Shown in pieces: positions 47,596-57,900 of a stretch of DNA of 64,000 nt. The stretch is from Flavisolibacter longurius (GTDB lineage: Bacteria > Bacteroidota > Bacteroidia > Chitinophagales > Chitinophagaceae), in the NCBI GenBank assembly GCA_014163555.1, contig JACJGO010000007.1:171404-235403 (forward strand), in the 5' to 3' direction. A program made the translations under genes and the position numbers. The notes under the pieces are model-generated. The model was not told the DNA's origin and made no database searches. It was given only the letters and a program-made list of their open reading frames with translations. Numbering within the stretch: position 1 is the stretch's first letter; each line of letters starts with the position of its first letter.

Positions 47596-48993
47596 TTAGC
47601 CAAAAAACAGGTAGGCCAGTAGGATAGATGTGATGATACCCACCAGATCGGCCAGCAGCATCGCTCCCACCGAATAACGTGTGTCCTTCACCGATACCGC
47701 CCCAAAATAAACGGCAATCACATAGAAGGTGGTGTCGGAAGATCCCTGCAGCACGCAGGCCAGCCGGCCGGCGAATGAATCCACGCCATAGGTCGTCATC
47801 GTATCGATCATCATGCCCCGGGCTCCGCTGCCGCTCAGGGGTTTGATCAGCGCCGTGGGCAGGCCATCCACAAAGCGGGTGTCGGTACCCAGTACTGCAA
47901 ACAGGCCTTTCATAGCATCAATGATGGCTTCAAACGTGCCGCTGGTGCGCAGCATGGAGATGGCCACAAGCATACCTACCAGGTAAGGAATAATGCGAAC
48001 GGCCGTTTCAAATCCCCCTTTGGCCCCCTCTATAAAAGCATCAAATATGTCGATGCGTTTGTACAGGGCACCCAGGATGATAAGGAAGAAAATACCAAGT
48101 ATGATGGAATTGCTAAGCAGGGCGGAGAACGACTGTACATTCTCCGCATTCATGCGAACGATAAACTGAACAAGAAGCCCGATGAGCAGGGAGATGCCAC
48201 CAATCCAGCCAAGAATCACCGGCTGGAAAAGATTGATCTTTTGTTTGATGGAAACAATGATCATGGCCGCCATGGTGGCGACAAAGGTGGCTACCATGCA
48301 GGGCACAAAAATGTCGGTTGGATTTTCGGCCCTTAGGGCTGCCCTTGCGGCAATGATACTTACAGGGATCAGTGTTAGCCCGGAAGCATGCAGGCACAGA
48401 AACATGATCTGTGCATTTGAAGCCCGTGCCGAACCACCGTTGAGTTCCTGCAGGCTTTGCATGGCTTTGATCCCAAACGGTGTGGCGGCATTGTCGAGCC
48501 CCATCAGGTTGGCTGAAAAATTCATCATCATGTGTCCCATGGAAGGATGATTTTTCGGGATGTCGGGAAATAGCCGGGAGAAAAAGGGCCCGATTATTCG
48601 CGAAAGCAGACGAATGCCTCCTGCCCTTTCGGCTATGCTCATAAAACCCATAAACAGGGCCATAATACCAATCAGCCCGATGGAGATGTTCACGGCCGTC
48701 TTTGTGGTTTCGATAATGCCATCGGCGTTTTGCACCTGGTAATACTGCAGGCGGCCATCGGCTGTACGGCGAACCTGCCGGTTGCCGGTTGTCAGCACTT
48801 TGGTGGAGTCCAGTTGCCGGAGTTGTGCTGCGGCCAGCGTGGTGGTATCGGCTGTGTTCAACCGGATGGTATCGCCGGAACGGCCCGTTACCATGGAGGT
48901 AAAGATCACGTTATTGTCGGTTGCCATGATACGGATTGCTGCAACGGTTACGGCCACAATAATAAAGGCTGCCCAGATTCTGCTTAACGCCAT
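47596..48993 (-). CDS. SpmA/SpmB fusion membrane protein (nucleoside-recognition domain)
   Basis: 465 residues, polytopic. The N-terminal half resembles spore maturation protein A, with GFMSIAERAGG and HMMMNFSANLMGLDNAATPFGIKAMQSL. The C-terminal half resembles SpmB, with GAKGGFETAVRIIPYLVGMLVAI and KPLSGSGARGMM. An extra polar stretch of ~80 residues sits between the first two membrane segments and probably lies outside the membrane. In non-spore-formers such fusions are predicted transporters, and the substrate is not known. Confidence 0.85.
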   Translation of the reverse strand: MALSRIWAAFIIVAVTVAAIRIMATDNNVIFTSMVTGRSGDTIRLNTADTTTLAAAQLRQLDSTKVLTTGNRQVRRTADGRLQYYQVQNADGIIETTKTAVNISIGLIGIMALFMGFMSIAERAGGIRLLSRIIGPFFSRLFPDIPKNHPSMGHMMMNFSANLMGLDNAATPFGIKAMQSLQELNGGSARASNAQIMFLCLHASGLTLIPVSIIAARAALRAENPTDIFVPCMVATFVATMAAMIIVSIKQKINLFQPVILGWIGGISLLIGLLVQFIVRMNAENVQSFSALLSNSIILGIFFLIILGALYKRIDIFDAFIEGAKGGFETAVRIIPYLVGMLVAISMLRTSGTFEAIIDAMKGLFAVLGTDTRFVDGLPTALIKPLSGSGARGMMIDTMTTYGVDSFAGRLACVLQGSSDTTFYVIAVYFGAVSVKDTRYSVGAMLLADLVGIITSILLAYLFFG

Positions 48994-49044
48994 TCGGTTC
49001 CTGATTTTTAAAATGCGGTCGTAAGATAAACGTTTCCTTCAGAT

Positions 49045-49071
49045 TTGACCCACAGCTTATCCTTATCTTTG
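49045..49071 (+). promoter_or_regulatory. promoter of ychF
   Basis: TTG at 49045-49047, a 16-nt spacer and TATCTTTG at 49064-49071. The ychF ATG is ~104 nt downstream, so the palindromic element E lies in the 5' leader. Confidence 0.6.
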
Positions 49072-49085
49072 CGGCCCTAAAATAA

Positions 49086-49165
49086 GTGATTACAGATGGA
49101 AGATGACAGGTGAAAGTGGTCATCTATCGAACAAACGGTCATCTCTAATCTGTCAACTGAAAACT
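49086..49165. repeat. heptad-word inverted repeat in the ychF leader (element E)
   Basis: Left-arm ACAGATGGAAGATGACAG and right-arm reverse-complement ACAGATTAGAGATGACCG match at about 14 of 18 positions. It shares the AGATGACAG word with element A. It would be transcribed as a hairpin in the ychF leader. Confidence 0.65.
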
Positions 49166-49175
49166 TTAAACAAAA

Positions 49176-50273
49176 ATGGCTTTACAAGCAGGTATCGTAG
49201 GACTTCCGAACGTAGGAAAATCAACCCTTTTTAACGCGGTGAGCAACAGCGCCAAAGCGCAGGCCAGCAATTACCGCTTTTGTACTATTGATCCCAACGT
49301 GGGACTGGTAGATGTGCCGGACGAAAGGCTGAACAAGCTGGCGGAACTGGTAAAGCCTAACCGCATTGTGCCGACGCAGATTGAGATTGTGGACATTGCC
49401 GGCCTTGTTCGCGGTGCCAGCAAGGGCGAAGGCCTGGGAAATAAATTCCTAGGCAACATCCGTGAAGTGGATGCTATTATTCACGTGATCCGCTGCTTTG
49501 AGGATGAAAACATTCTTCGTGATGAAGGCGCTATCAATCCTGTTTCCGATAAAGAAATCATCGATACGGAGCTCCAGTTAAAAGACCTGGAAAGCGTAGA
49601 AAAGAAAATGACCCGTCTTGAAAAAACGGCAAAATTTGATGTCAAAGCAAAGGCTGAACTGGATGTGCTCCACCGTTGCAAAGCGCACCTGGAGCAGGGG
49701 AAAAGCATTCGTTCACTGGATATCTCAAAAGAAGAACTGCCGGCCATTGCCGACCTGTTTTTGCTGACTGGCAAACCGGTGCTGTATGTGGCCAATGTGG
49801 ATGAAGGCTCGATGCATACAGGTAACAAATATTCCGAAGCGCTGTCTGAAGCGGTGAAGGCCGAAAATGCGGAAGTCATCATCATGAACAATACCATTGA
49901 GGCGCAGATCTCCGAAATGGAAGCGGCGGAAGACAAGCAGATGTTCATGGAAGAATACGGCATGAAAGAGCCTGCGCTGGATCGTTTGATCCATGCCGCT
50001 TACCGGTTACTGGGACTGCAAACCTATTTTACGGCCGGTGTGCAGGAAGTGCGTGCCTGGACGATTCAGGAAGGCTGGAAAGCGCCGCAGGCCGCCAGTG
50101 TGATCCATACGGATTTTGAAAAAGGATTTATTAAAGCGGAAGTGATCAGCTACGATGATTTTGTAAAATACGGTTCCGAAGCGGCAGCCCGGGATGCAGG
50201 GAGATTACGTATTGAAGGAAAGGAATACATCGTAAAAGACGGTGATGTGATGCACTTTCGTTTTAATGTGTAA
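49176..50273 (+). CDS. ychF: YchF/Obg-family redox-regulated ATPase
   Basis: 365 residues. The P loop is GLPNVGKST and G3 is [10 protein letters not shown]. The G4 position reads NVDE instead of NKxD, which explains the ATP preference of the family. A coiled-coil insertion follows, and the C-terminal TGS-like domain contains [30 protein letters not shown]. It is a ribosome-associated ATPase implicated in stress and translation control. The promoter and a palindromic 5' leader lie upstream, and a two-way terminator lies downstream. Confidence 0.96.
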   Translation: MALQAGIVGLPNVGKSTLFNAVSNSAKAQASNYRFCTIDPNVGLVDVPDERLNKLAELVKPNRIVPTQIEIVDIAGLVRGASKGEGLGNKFLGNIREVDAIIHVIRCFEDENILRDEGAINPVSDKEIIDTELQLKDLESVEKKMTRLEKTAKFDVKAKAELDVLHRCKAHLEQGKSIRSLDISKEELPAIADLFLLTGKPVLYVANVDEGSMHTGNKYSEALSEAVKAENAEVIIMNNTIEAQISEMEAAEDKQMFMEEYGMKEPALDRLIHAAYRLLGLQTYFTAGVQEVRAWTIQEGWKAPQAASVIHTDFEKGFIKAEVISYDDFVKYGSEAAARDAGRLRIEGKEYIVKDGDVMHFRFNV

Positions 50274-50290
50274 TGTAAGTTTTCAAAATA

Positions 50291-50323
50291 AAAAAAGGCT
50301 GTCAGTTGATGACAGCCTTTTTT
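50291..50323. terminator. bidirectional terminator between ychF and the convergent gene
   Basis: AAAAAAGGCTGTCA / TGACAGCCTTTTTT, a 14-bp near-perfect stem with a 5-nt loop. T tracts appear on both strands. Confidence 0.93.
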
Positions 50324-50340
50324 GCGTAAAGAGGTTCGGC

Positions 50341-51711
50341 TTAAAAGAAATAGTGCGACAGTCCTATCGAGAAATTTGCGGCTGATTGATTTGCCGTGGA
50401 AACCATACCATTGGAATATTCGATACTGTTTCGGTTAAATGCATAAGCCATATTCGCATTCAACCTTGTTCTGTACCCCAGGAAATAACTGGTAGTAAGC
50501 TGGAATTGCGGATGGAGTGCCCAGTAATTTTTATTGTTATAATTCGCAGCTAAGTTTATAGACGTATTGAATACGGTTCTATTGTTTGGGTAAAACCCGA
50601 TGCCGTAAAAAGCATTCATGACAAAAAAGCCCGCCACTGAATAATTATCAGTTTCACTATAACTAACATCGCTTTTATAAGTAAAGTCTGACCAATACCA
50701 TGATTGTTCGTATGAAACGGCCACACCTGCATTGCGTTGCCATTTCAGGCTGGTTGGTTTGTACGTTTCAAATCCAATGACAGGGGAAAGACCGACTGAT
50801 CTTCCATCAATTGCCATCTCCCAATAGGTAGGTGGATCGTTTGATTCTCTACTATCATTGCTCCATTGAACCGACGGTTTTAGTTTGATAAAATAGATGG
50901 TTCCGGAATTCCGCGGCGGGTTGAAGGCTAGTGACCAGTTATCATTGATGGTAACAAAGCTGCGGATGTCGGGTGTTGTCACCAAACTTTTTTCCCGCAG
51001 GAAAGAATCAATACGGGTAAGCTCATAAATGCGCCGGCGGCGGAAATCGAAAACTCTACGATTGTTGATATCCGTTATAAGCCTTGCAAATTCGTTGTAG
51101 CTATCTGCATCAGCAGCTCGCTGTAACAATCCCTGGCGTTGCAGGTCTTCCAGGATAAAAACGGCCATTTGTGCATCCTGTACAAATTCAATCCGGCCTT
51201 TCCCAATTCCAAGTGTTATAATATCACTGGCTGTGTTTTCGCTTTGTTTTTGCAAGCTCGACTCACCTTCATATTTGCGGCTTGACCGCGTTCCCTGCAA
51301 TTCGTTTCCTAATTCAAAATATGTGTTGTTCTTTTTATAGAAGCGATCCGTTCGGCGCCAAACGATTTGACCACCAAATTGAGCCTCTTTGTATCGAAGA
51401 ACTTGTGCACTGGATTTGCTGAAAGCATATTGCGATTGCAATGAAATTTCGGATTCGTGCCAGCGGGAATCAGTGCTACGAATTTTATAATAACCAATGT
51501 TGCTGGGAGCTAATTGGAAACTTTTTCCAATGGATTTCGAATTCATGTCGCTTTCATGCGACGACCGTGAACCACTCAGGTTAAGATTCAGAGCAAAGGC
51601 CCTGTACCCATCGGTTCGGTACTTGTAATCTTTAAGGTGAAAAACGGAATCTTGAGAAAAACAGCTAAGTGAAAAAATGAGAAGGAAAGCAAAAAGTAAT
51701 TTTCGATACAT
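50341..51711 (-). CDS. outer-membrane beta-barrel protein, unknown function
   Basis: About 456 residues. A signal peptide (LLFAFLLIFSLSCFSQ) fixes the start at 51711. The mature part is rich in Tyr, Ser, Asn and Arg with alternating strand patterns, and the C-terminus SIGLSHYFF ends in phenylalanine, as barrel proteins do. A helical stretch in the middle (ILEDLQRQGLLQRAADADSYNEFARLI) is unusual for a pure barrel. No family recognised. It is transcribed toward ychF and ends at the shared terminator. Confidence 0.65.
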   Translation of the reverse strand: MYRKLLFAFLLIFSLSCFSQDSVFHLKDYKYRTDGYRAFALNLNLSGSRSSHESDMNSKSIGKSFQLAPSNIGYYKIRSTDSRWHESEISLQSQYAFSKSSAQVLRYKEAQFGGQIVWRRTDRFYKKNNTYFELGNELQGTRSSRKYEGESSLQKQSENTASDIITLGIGKGRIEFVQDAQMAVFILEDLQRQGLLQRAADADSYNEFARLITDINNRRVFDFRRRRIYELTRIDSFLREKSLVTTPDIRSFVTINDNWSLAFNPPRNSGTIYFIKLKPSVQWSNDSRESNDPPTYWEMAIDGRSVGLSPVIGFETYKPTSLKWQRNAGVAVSYEQSWYWSDFTYKSDVSYSETDNYSVAGFFVMNAFYGIGFYPNNRTVFNTSINLAANYNNKNYWALHPQFQLTTSYFLGYRTRLNANMAYAFNRNSIEYSNGMVSTANQSAANFSIGLSHYFF

Positions 51712-51887
51712 AGTGTTGGTTTTTGGTTTGTAAGACAACAACATTAGCATTCTCTGCAGGCAAATCATTCCTGTAACTCTTAAAGTTTTCCCAACGAAAA
51801 ACCTTTTCTGATTTCGTTATGAAATGCAAATGAATCGATCAATTAAAACTTCCTACGGTTGCTTACTGGCTAGGGTTAAAAATTTTT

Positions 51888-51920
51888 TTGGTTCATAAAA
51901 AACTTTCCCCTTTATCTTTG
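51888..51920 (+). promoter_or_regulatory. promoter of the SAM-riboswitch methionine operon
   Basis: TTG at 51888-51890, a 22-nt spacer and TATCTTTG at 51913-51920. Transcription would start ~7 nt later, shortly before the riboswitch. Confidence 0.7.
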
Positions 51921-51944
51921 CAGCAGTTCTTTTTTCACGGATTA

Positions 51945-52057
51945 CTTATCAAGAAAGGCTGAGGGATATGGCCCTTTGACGCCTTGACAACCTGCCCGCT
52001 GTGCAAACAGTGTGGTAAGGTGCCAACTCCATCACGCGGATATGCGTGACAGATAAG
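51945..52057 (+). ncRNA. SAM-I (S-box) riboswitch aptamer
   Basis: P1 pairs ACTTATC (51944-51950) with GATAAGT (52052-52058). The core shows the S-box signatures in order: AAGAAAGG, GAGGGATATGGCCC, TTGACGCC, ACAACC, and then AAGGTGCCAACTCC before the closing P4-like hairpin with CACGC/GCGTG. It binds SAM and switches off the methionine genes downstream when SAM is high. Confidence 0.93.
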
Positions 52058-52126
52058 TCAGATTAAAAGCTTTACTGAAATTCTTTTTTATAGTGAGCTC
52101 TTCTGATTTATCGGGAGAGCTTTTTT
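52052..52126 (+). promoter_or_regulatory. expression platform of the SAM-I riboswitch (antiterminator and terminator)
   Basis: Terminator: AGCTCTTC (52096-52103) pairs with GGAGAGCT (52114-52121), with one G-U pair, followed by six Ts. Antiterminator: GATAAGTCAG (52052-52061) pairs with CTGATTTATC (52103-52112) with one G-U pair and no mismatch. The antiterminator uses the 3' strand of P1 and the terminator's loop, so SAM binding (P1 closed) frees the terminator. Confidence 0.85.
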
Positions 52127-52235
52127 GTTGTCTGCCAATAACACAATAAGCTCACCCGGTAAGGCCTTCTCCCCTCCTTTCCTGCTCTGTAGCCGTAACC
52201 ATTTCATCATCGCAAAAGCCAAAAATGTACGCAAC

Positions 52236-53402
52236 ATGAGCAGCACAACACAGATTCTTCAAAGCATTCCTATCGATCCGCAGACCGGCGCTATTGCTGT
52301 GCCCATCTACCAAACCTCCACTTTTGTACAGGAAGCTCCTGGCGTGAACAAGGGATACGATTATGCCCGAACCGGTAATCCAACAAGGGCCACGCTGGAA
52401 AAGCTGATTGCCAACCTGGAAGAAGGAACTGTTGGTGCTGCCTTTGGTAGCGGATTGGCAGCCATTGATGCCGTGGTAAAGCTGCTTGAATCGGGTGATG
52501 AGATCCTTGCCGTTGATGACCTGTATGGAGGCGCCTTTCGCCTGTTTACACAGATCTACCAGAAGTTTGGCATTTCGGTGAACTATGTTGACAGTACCGA
52601 TGCTGAGAATGTATTCAATGCTATCACCCCCAATACAAAACTCATCTGGATTGAAACACCTACCAATCCTACCCTGAAAATTTCTGACATTGCCGCCATT
52701 GCCAAAATTGCAAAAGCATCCAATTGTTTGCTTTGCGTGGACAATACATTTGCTTCCCCTGCGCTTCAGAAGCCTTTGAAACTAGGTGCTGATATAGTTC
52801 TTCATTCTGCTACCAAATACCTGGGTGGTCACAGCGACCTGATTGCGGGCCTGGTGGTAACAAAAGATGCAGAACTGGGACAGCAAATAAAATTCATTCA
52901 AAATGCCTGCGGCGCCATCCTCTCTCCTTTTGATTCGTTCCTCGTGATCCGTGGCATTGAAACGCTGAACCTGCGTGTTCGCCAGCATTGTCTATCGGCG
53001 AAGATTATTGCCGAATACCTCGAAACACATCCCGCAGTGGACAAAGTTTTTTACCCCGGACTCCCATCCCATCCCAACCATGACCTTGCAAAGACGCAGG
53101 CCAGTGGCTTTGGTGGCGTTGTCTCTTTTCGCCTGAAAGAAGATACGGCCGAAGCCGCAACGCAATTTGTAACAGCAACAGGCTTGTTTCACCTGGCCGA
53201 AAGCCTTGGCGGTGTAAAAAGCCTGGTGAGTCACCCGGCATCGATGACGCACAAAACGATTCCTGCAGAAAAGCGCCGTGCCAGTGGTGTGGCCGATAGC
53301 CTGATCCGCCTTTCCGTAGGGCTGGAAGAACCGAAAGACCTGGTGCAGGATATTGAAGCCGCACTGTCAGCAATCACACAAAAACATTTACAAACCGTAT
53401 AA
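52236..53402 (+). CDS. cystathionine gamma-synthase/lyase-family PLP enzyme
   Basis: 388 residues from MSSTTQILQ; the in-frame extension up to a TTG at 52125 would begin in the riboswitch terminator. YDYARTGNPTR holds phosphate-binding residues, SATKYLGGHSD holds the PLP lysine (K194), and SLGGVKSLVSHPASMTH is the C-terminal family block. Under the SAM riboswitch and directly before homoserine dehydrogenase it should make cystathionine from an activated homoserine (or act as a sulfhydrylase). The exact acyl donor cannot be read from sequence. Confidence 0.87.
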   Translation: MSSTTQILQSIPIDPQTGAIAVPIYQTSTFVQEAPGVNKGYDYARTGNPTRATLEKLIANLEEGTVGAAFGSGLAAIDAVVKLLESGDEILAVDDLYGGAFRLFTQIYQKFGISVNYVDSTDAENVFNAITPNTKLIWIETPTNPTLKISDIAAIAKIAKASNCLLCVDNTFASPALQKPLKLGADIVLHSATKYLGGHSDLIAGLVVTKDAELGQQIKFIQNACGAILSPFDSFLVIRGIETLNLRVRQHCLSAKIIAEYLETHPAVDKVFYPGLPSHPNHDLAKTQASGFGGVVSFRLKEDTAEAATQFVTATGLFHLAESLGGVKSLVSHPASMTHKTIPAEKRRASGVADSLIRLSVGLEEPKDLVQDIEAALSAITQKHLQTV

Positions 53403-53411
53403 AAGAATTTT

Positions 53412-54677
53412 ATGAGTTATCATCAACCCCTTACAATCGGATTATTTGGCTTTGGCGTTGTTGGCGAAGGCATTTACCATGTGCTGAACCAAACGCCATC
53501 ACTGAACGCTTCTATCAAAAAAGTTTGTATCAAACACCCGGAGAAAAAACGTGAAGCCCCGGAAGATCAATTCACCACCAACTACGAAGAACTCCTCAAC
53601 GATCCGCAGATCAACCTGATTGTGGAATTGATTGATGATGCCGAGGAAGCCTACAAGATTGTAACGACGGCTTTTAAGCGGGGCAAATCTGTGATCAGTG
53701 CAAACAAAAAACTGATTGCCGAGCACCTGCAGGAACTCATTGCTTTGCAGGCCGAGCACCAGGTATCGTTTCTTTACGAGGCTGCCGTATGCGGTAGTAT
53801 CCCGGTGATCCGTAACCTGGAAGAATATTTTGACAACGACCTGCTGCAAAGCATCAACGGTATTGTGAATGGTTCTACCAATTATATTCTTACAAGGCTC
53901 AGCGAAGGTTATACCTACCCGGAAGCACTATTGGAGGCGCAACAAAAAGGTTTTGCGGAGAGCAACCCCGCACTGGATGTGGAAGGCTTTGATCCGGCTA
54001 ATAAGCTGACGATCTTATTAGCCCATGCTTATGGAATCATTTCAGAACCGGCACAATTGCTTCGGCAGGGAATTACCAAATTGCACGCAATGGACGCAGC
54101 CTATGCCAGTGAAAAAGGACTGAAAATAAAATTGGTGGCCCAGGCCAAAAAATTATCAGATGGTAAGGTGGCAGCTTTTGTATTGCCGCAGTTTGTAAAA
54201 TCCGATAGTCAATTGTTCAACGTGAATAATGAATACAACGGCGTAACCATCGAAAGTAAGCTTGCCGACAAACAGTTTTTTTATGGAAAAGGCGCAGGCC
54301 GGTACCCAACTTCATCGGCCGTCATCTCGGATATTTCTGCGTTTGGGTACAGCTATCAATACGAGTACAAAAAACTGAAGCGCCAGGATAAAAGTGTTTT
54401 GACAAACAATTTTTACCTGGATGTATTTGTTTCGTTTTCCGAGTGGACCGATGTGAATAAATGGGATTTTGAGCAGGTAACGGAATACCACAGCACCATA
54501 AAACGGCAGTACATCCGCGGCATTATTCATGCGGAAAAGCTGCGGGCTGCTACCTGGTTCAACGATTCGTCCGTTTCGGTAATTCTGCAACCGGATGCAT
54601 TGATCGAAAAAGAATCACTGGTGGCGCAATCGATTAAAAAGGTGAGTCTTCAGTTGGCGGGTGTGTCGTTGACGTAA
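53412..54677 (+). CDS. hom: homoserine dehydrogenase
   Basis: 421 residues. NAD(P)-binding GLFGFGVVGEG begins the protein, SVISANKKLIAEH follows, the catalytic block is YEAAVCGSIPVIRNLEEY, and the homoserine site is GIVNGSTNYILTRL. The C-terminal ~100 residues do not look like a standard ACT domain. It converts aspartate semialdehyde to homoserine. Position 10 nt after the PLP enzyme and under the SAM riboswitch ties it to methionine supply. Confidence 0.93.
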   Translation: MSYHQPLTIGLFGFGVVGEGIYHVLNQTPSLNASIKKVCIKHPEKKREAPEDQFTTNYEELLNDPQINLIVELIDDAEEAYKIVTTAFKRGKSVISANKKLIAEHLQELIALQAEHQVSFLYEAAVCGSIPVIRNLEEYFDNDLLQSINGIVNGSTNYILTRLSEGYTYPEALLEAQQKGFAESNPALDVEGFDPANKLTILLAHAYGIISEPAQLLRQGITKLHAMDAAYASEKGLKIKLVAQAKKLSDGKVAAFVLPQFVKSDSQLFNVNNEYNGVTIESKLADKQFFYGKGAGRYPTSSAVISDISAFGYSYQYEYKKLKRQDKSVLTNNFYLDVFVSFSEWTDVNKWDFEQVTEYHSTIKRQYIRGIIHAEKLRAATWFNDSSVSVILQPDALIEKESLVAQSIKKVSLQLAGVSLT

Positions 54678-54711
54678 GGGGCCTCCCCCGGGCCCTCCGG
54701 TGGAGGGGAGC
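54677..54711. repeat. GC-rich CCCTCC/GGAGGG palindrome (element G)
   Basis: CCCTCC-GGT-GGAGGG inside a longer GC-rich palindromic stretch, starting on the stop codon of the homoserine dehydrogenase gene. It resembles the arms of the element at 59348-59540. Confidence 0.65.
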
Positions 54712-54746
54712 GTTAAGCACAGACCCCGCTTTTCAACGATACTTTT

Positions 54747-54785
54747 AAGCCTCTTTTATTCATTTGATGGAGGCTTTTTCTTTTT
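54747..54785 (+). terminator. terminator after homoserine dehydrogenase
   Basis: AAGCCTC / GAGGCTT with a 16-nt loop, then TTTCTTTTT. Confidence 0.75.
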
Positions 54786-54861
54786 GGTTAACGGCAATAG
54801 ATTGCAGTTGGACTCTTGTGAAATTGCTGCTGAGCGTTTTGAGTAAGATTGTGCAGAAGGT

Positions 54862-54924
54862 TCTCACGGAGGTGCAGAGGAAGCTGAGATATCTCCTTCG
54901 CGAACTCCTCGTCTCTGCGTGATA
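54862..54924. repeat. word-type inverted repeat (element F)
   Basis: TCACGGAGGTGCAGAGG on the left faces CCTCGTCTCTGCGTGA on the right. The arms match imperfectly and resemble the CTCTGCG-word palindromes seen in other bacterial intergenic regions. Confidence 0.5.
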
Positions 54925-54944
54925 TTTACGGTAACAAGGGAGCC

Positions 54945-57900
54945 CTAAAACAATGCTCTTACCGATGCACGTCCAACGTGGATCGTCCGGGTTTCCGCCG
55001 GTTTTCGGCCTTCGTACTGCAGGTTGACTTCCACGTTATTCAATAACCGTTTGGTAAAATCCAGCGTCCACAAAAAATTGGAGCCGGGCTGCAGGGCATC
55101 GAGGATAATGTATTCTACCGACAGGTTTTTATTGGTAGCTGCCGGTACCTTATAACGGATATTGTTATACGTAAACTTGGCATCGATGCTGCTGTTCTGC
55201 AAAACATTGTATTTCGTTTCCAGGTTGACCGCATGCGAAACCGCTTTTTCGCCGCCATATTCCGGCAGGTTCGATTTGGATTCCAGCTTATACGATGACT
55301 GAAGGCGGAAAACAGTTCCCCGGATAAAGGAAAGTCGTGGCTCTACTTGTTCAATTGACAGTTCATAATTGCGATTACCAAAATTGGGTGTGTACAGCGC
55401 ATTCTGCGCTTTTTTCCCCGTGACGTCGAACGTAATCACGGAAGAAAGGTTCCAGCGAAATCTTGCCGTCCAGTCAATCACCTGGCGGGTTTCGTAACCA
55501 TAGGTCAGCAGGGCCTTGCCTGTATTCCTGATATTGCTGATATCGATGCCCCACTTGCTGGAAAACCGGTTAAAGGAAACCGTATTGAGAAAAGCCGTTG
55601 TATTGGTCAGCAGCGCTGTATCCAAAATTGAATAGCTGAACGGGTTCCATTCTATGCCTTCTTTGGCGACCGATTTTTTGCTTTTTTGCAAGGAAGATTG
55701 AAGGTTGAACCGCGCAATGAATTTTGCCAGTCCCTTGCTGTTTTTTTCACCGATCATCGCTCTCGGGTTCAGGCTAATACTGTAATTGAAGGTGGTGTAA
55801 TTCGCTTTCGTAAACTGGTTGGTTGGAGTAAAGATGCGAATGAATTTTGCTTGGTCCTGGAAGCGGGCCAGCTCAAATTCATTCAATTGCTGAATGCCGT
55901 CGTTGTTGGCATCAATCCAGGTGTATTCCCCCTGCCCTGCCGGTACTTCCAGGTAAGCATAATCGCGGCGCTGCTCCTGCCCTGTTCCCAGCTCATACAA
56001 AACATTCCCGGTCAGCAATCCTTTCCATTCGTTCACGATGTATTCGGTTCTGCCCAATATGGTTTCATCATCCTGCTGGGCTGAAACGGTTTTGTCGCAC
56101 ACCTTTAATACACGATAAGTGGTATTAAATATCAACTGGTGTTTTTGGCTTTGCAGCAATTCCACCTGAAAGTTACTGTTGTAGCTTCTGTCGCCGCGGA
56201 CCAGGGCACTGGCGGTTGCATATTTATCGGAACGGGTAAAGAACTGCAGGGCCCATTTGTTTCGTTTGGATTCGTCGGATTTCAGGTATGCCGTGTACGT
56301 ATCAAAAGAAAAGCTGGTGGGGCTAAGCGAATCTTTCAACAGGCTTTTGACCTCATTTTTTTCCAATGCATACCGGACGCCTAACCTCACGGATGACATC
56401 TTACGGAACAACCGGCTCATATCAACTACCGGCCGCAAAAAATTTCCCTTGTCCGTTGCCGTTTGAAAGGACGTTAGCGCAAACTGGTTATTGATCGTCC
56501 ATCCATCGGTGTTTACCGTGTGCTGTAAAATGTTTTGGTAACCACTGTAGCCATCGCTGCGACGATAGTTCATGAACTGGTAACTGAGTGCACTGTTTTT
56601 GTTTTTTAATGCCGACGATAAGCGTACAATATTCTCCGTTGCCGGGTTTATCAATAACGGAAGTCCCCATTCCCGTGAAAACTCCACGAATCGCAAACGC
56701 TCAATGGGTTTGAACTTATCCTGAACGTATTCATAATCGAAAGTCGATTGAAGGTGCAGGCCTTTTGTCTTGTTGATATCCACCGTATTGCTGTATTGTA
56801 CACGGGCTGCGATTCCCTGGTTGTTTCCTTTGTCCTTTGCCGAAAAAGTATTCACGTCAAAATTGCTTAGGGCAAGCTCTGTTTTCAGCAGATTGTTTTT
56901 GTCCAGTTGGTAGTCCGTTCCAAAACTGAAAACCTGTTGTTTTTTTGGGGTAACCAATACCGTTACCGGCTCAAAACGGCCCTGCTGTATGCCGTTCACA
57001 GGCTTAACATAACGATAAACTTTTCCATTGGCGCCGTTGAAATCCGGAACATAATTTCCTTGTCCCTGTCCCAGGTCCGTAAAGGAAAGCGAATACAGGG
57101 CCGAATCCGGGTTAACGGAATATTGAAAGAAAGAATCCACTACAATGCCACCCAGTGTATCGAAAACCTTCTGGTAAAGAATTTTATCAACAGCGAACGT
57201 ATCTAAAATTGCCGTGGGATAAAAAGCCCGTTGGATGCTGTCACCCAGATTAAACAGGAATTGTTTTTGACCCACATCCAACGACTGATTGATGGTAGAG
57301 TTTTTCGCATCACTGTTCGAAAATGCACCTATCCGGAATTTTAATTTTTCATTGATCGTCAGTTCCTGGTTGGCGTACAGGTTGGCATTGAGATAATTCC
57401 GGTCAGCATATTCAAACTCAATCTGGATACGGCTGTCTTTCGTGATCATGCGCCGCGGCATAAAGGTTACTTCTGCTGTATTGTAGTTGATGATGTAATC
57501 CTGATCCTCTCCTCGCTGCAATAATTCGCCATCCAAAAACACCCTTTCCGTATTGCCCAGCACAATAAAGAAAAATTCGTTGTTGGCGCCTGTCAACCTG
57601 TATGGCCCCTGGTTTCCTTCCAGGCCCTGGAAAACATTGCGGTTGAATTTTCCTTTGGCAATCGAACCGCTTACCAGGGTGGTTGACTGCATTTTTTCGG
57701 AAAGCTGATTGGTAGTTTGGAATGAAATTCCCTGCAGCCGTTTGTAAAAATTCAGGAAATACATCCCGTTCTGCCGAATATCAATGTCGCCTAAGTTCAG
57801 TTGCCAGTTGCGCTTTTTAAACTGGAGAAATACCTGGTCAAATTCGTTGAGTTGTTGTGTGGTGCCATCGGGCTGGATAGGCAGGTTGTTGTCGGTAAGG

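Noticed and set aside
52125..52235. TTG-initiated extension of the PLP enzyme
   Set aside because: It begins in the riboswitch terminator T tract and adds 37 residues unlike any family member.
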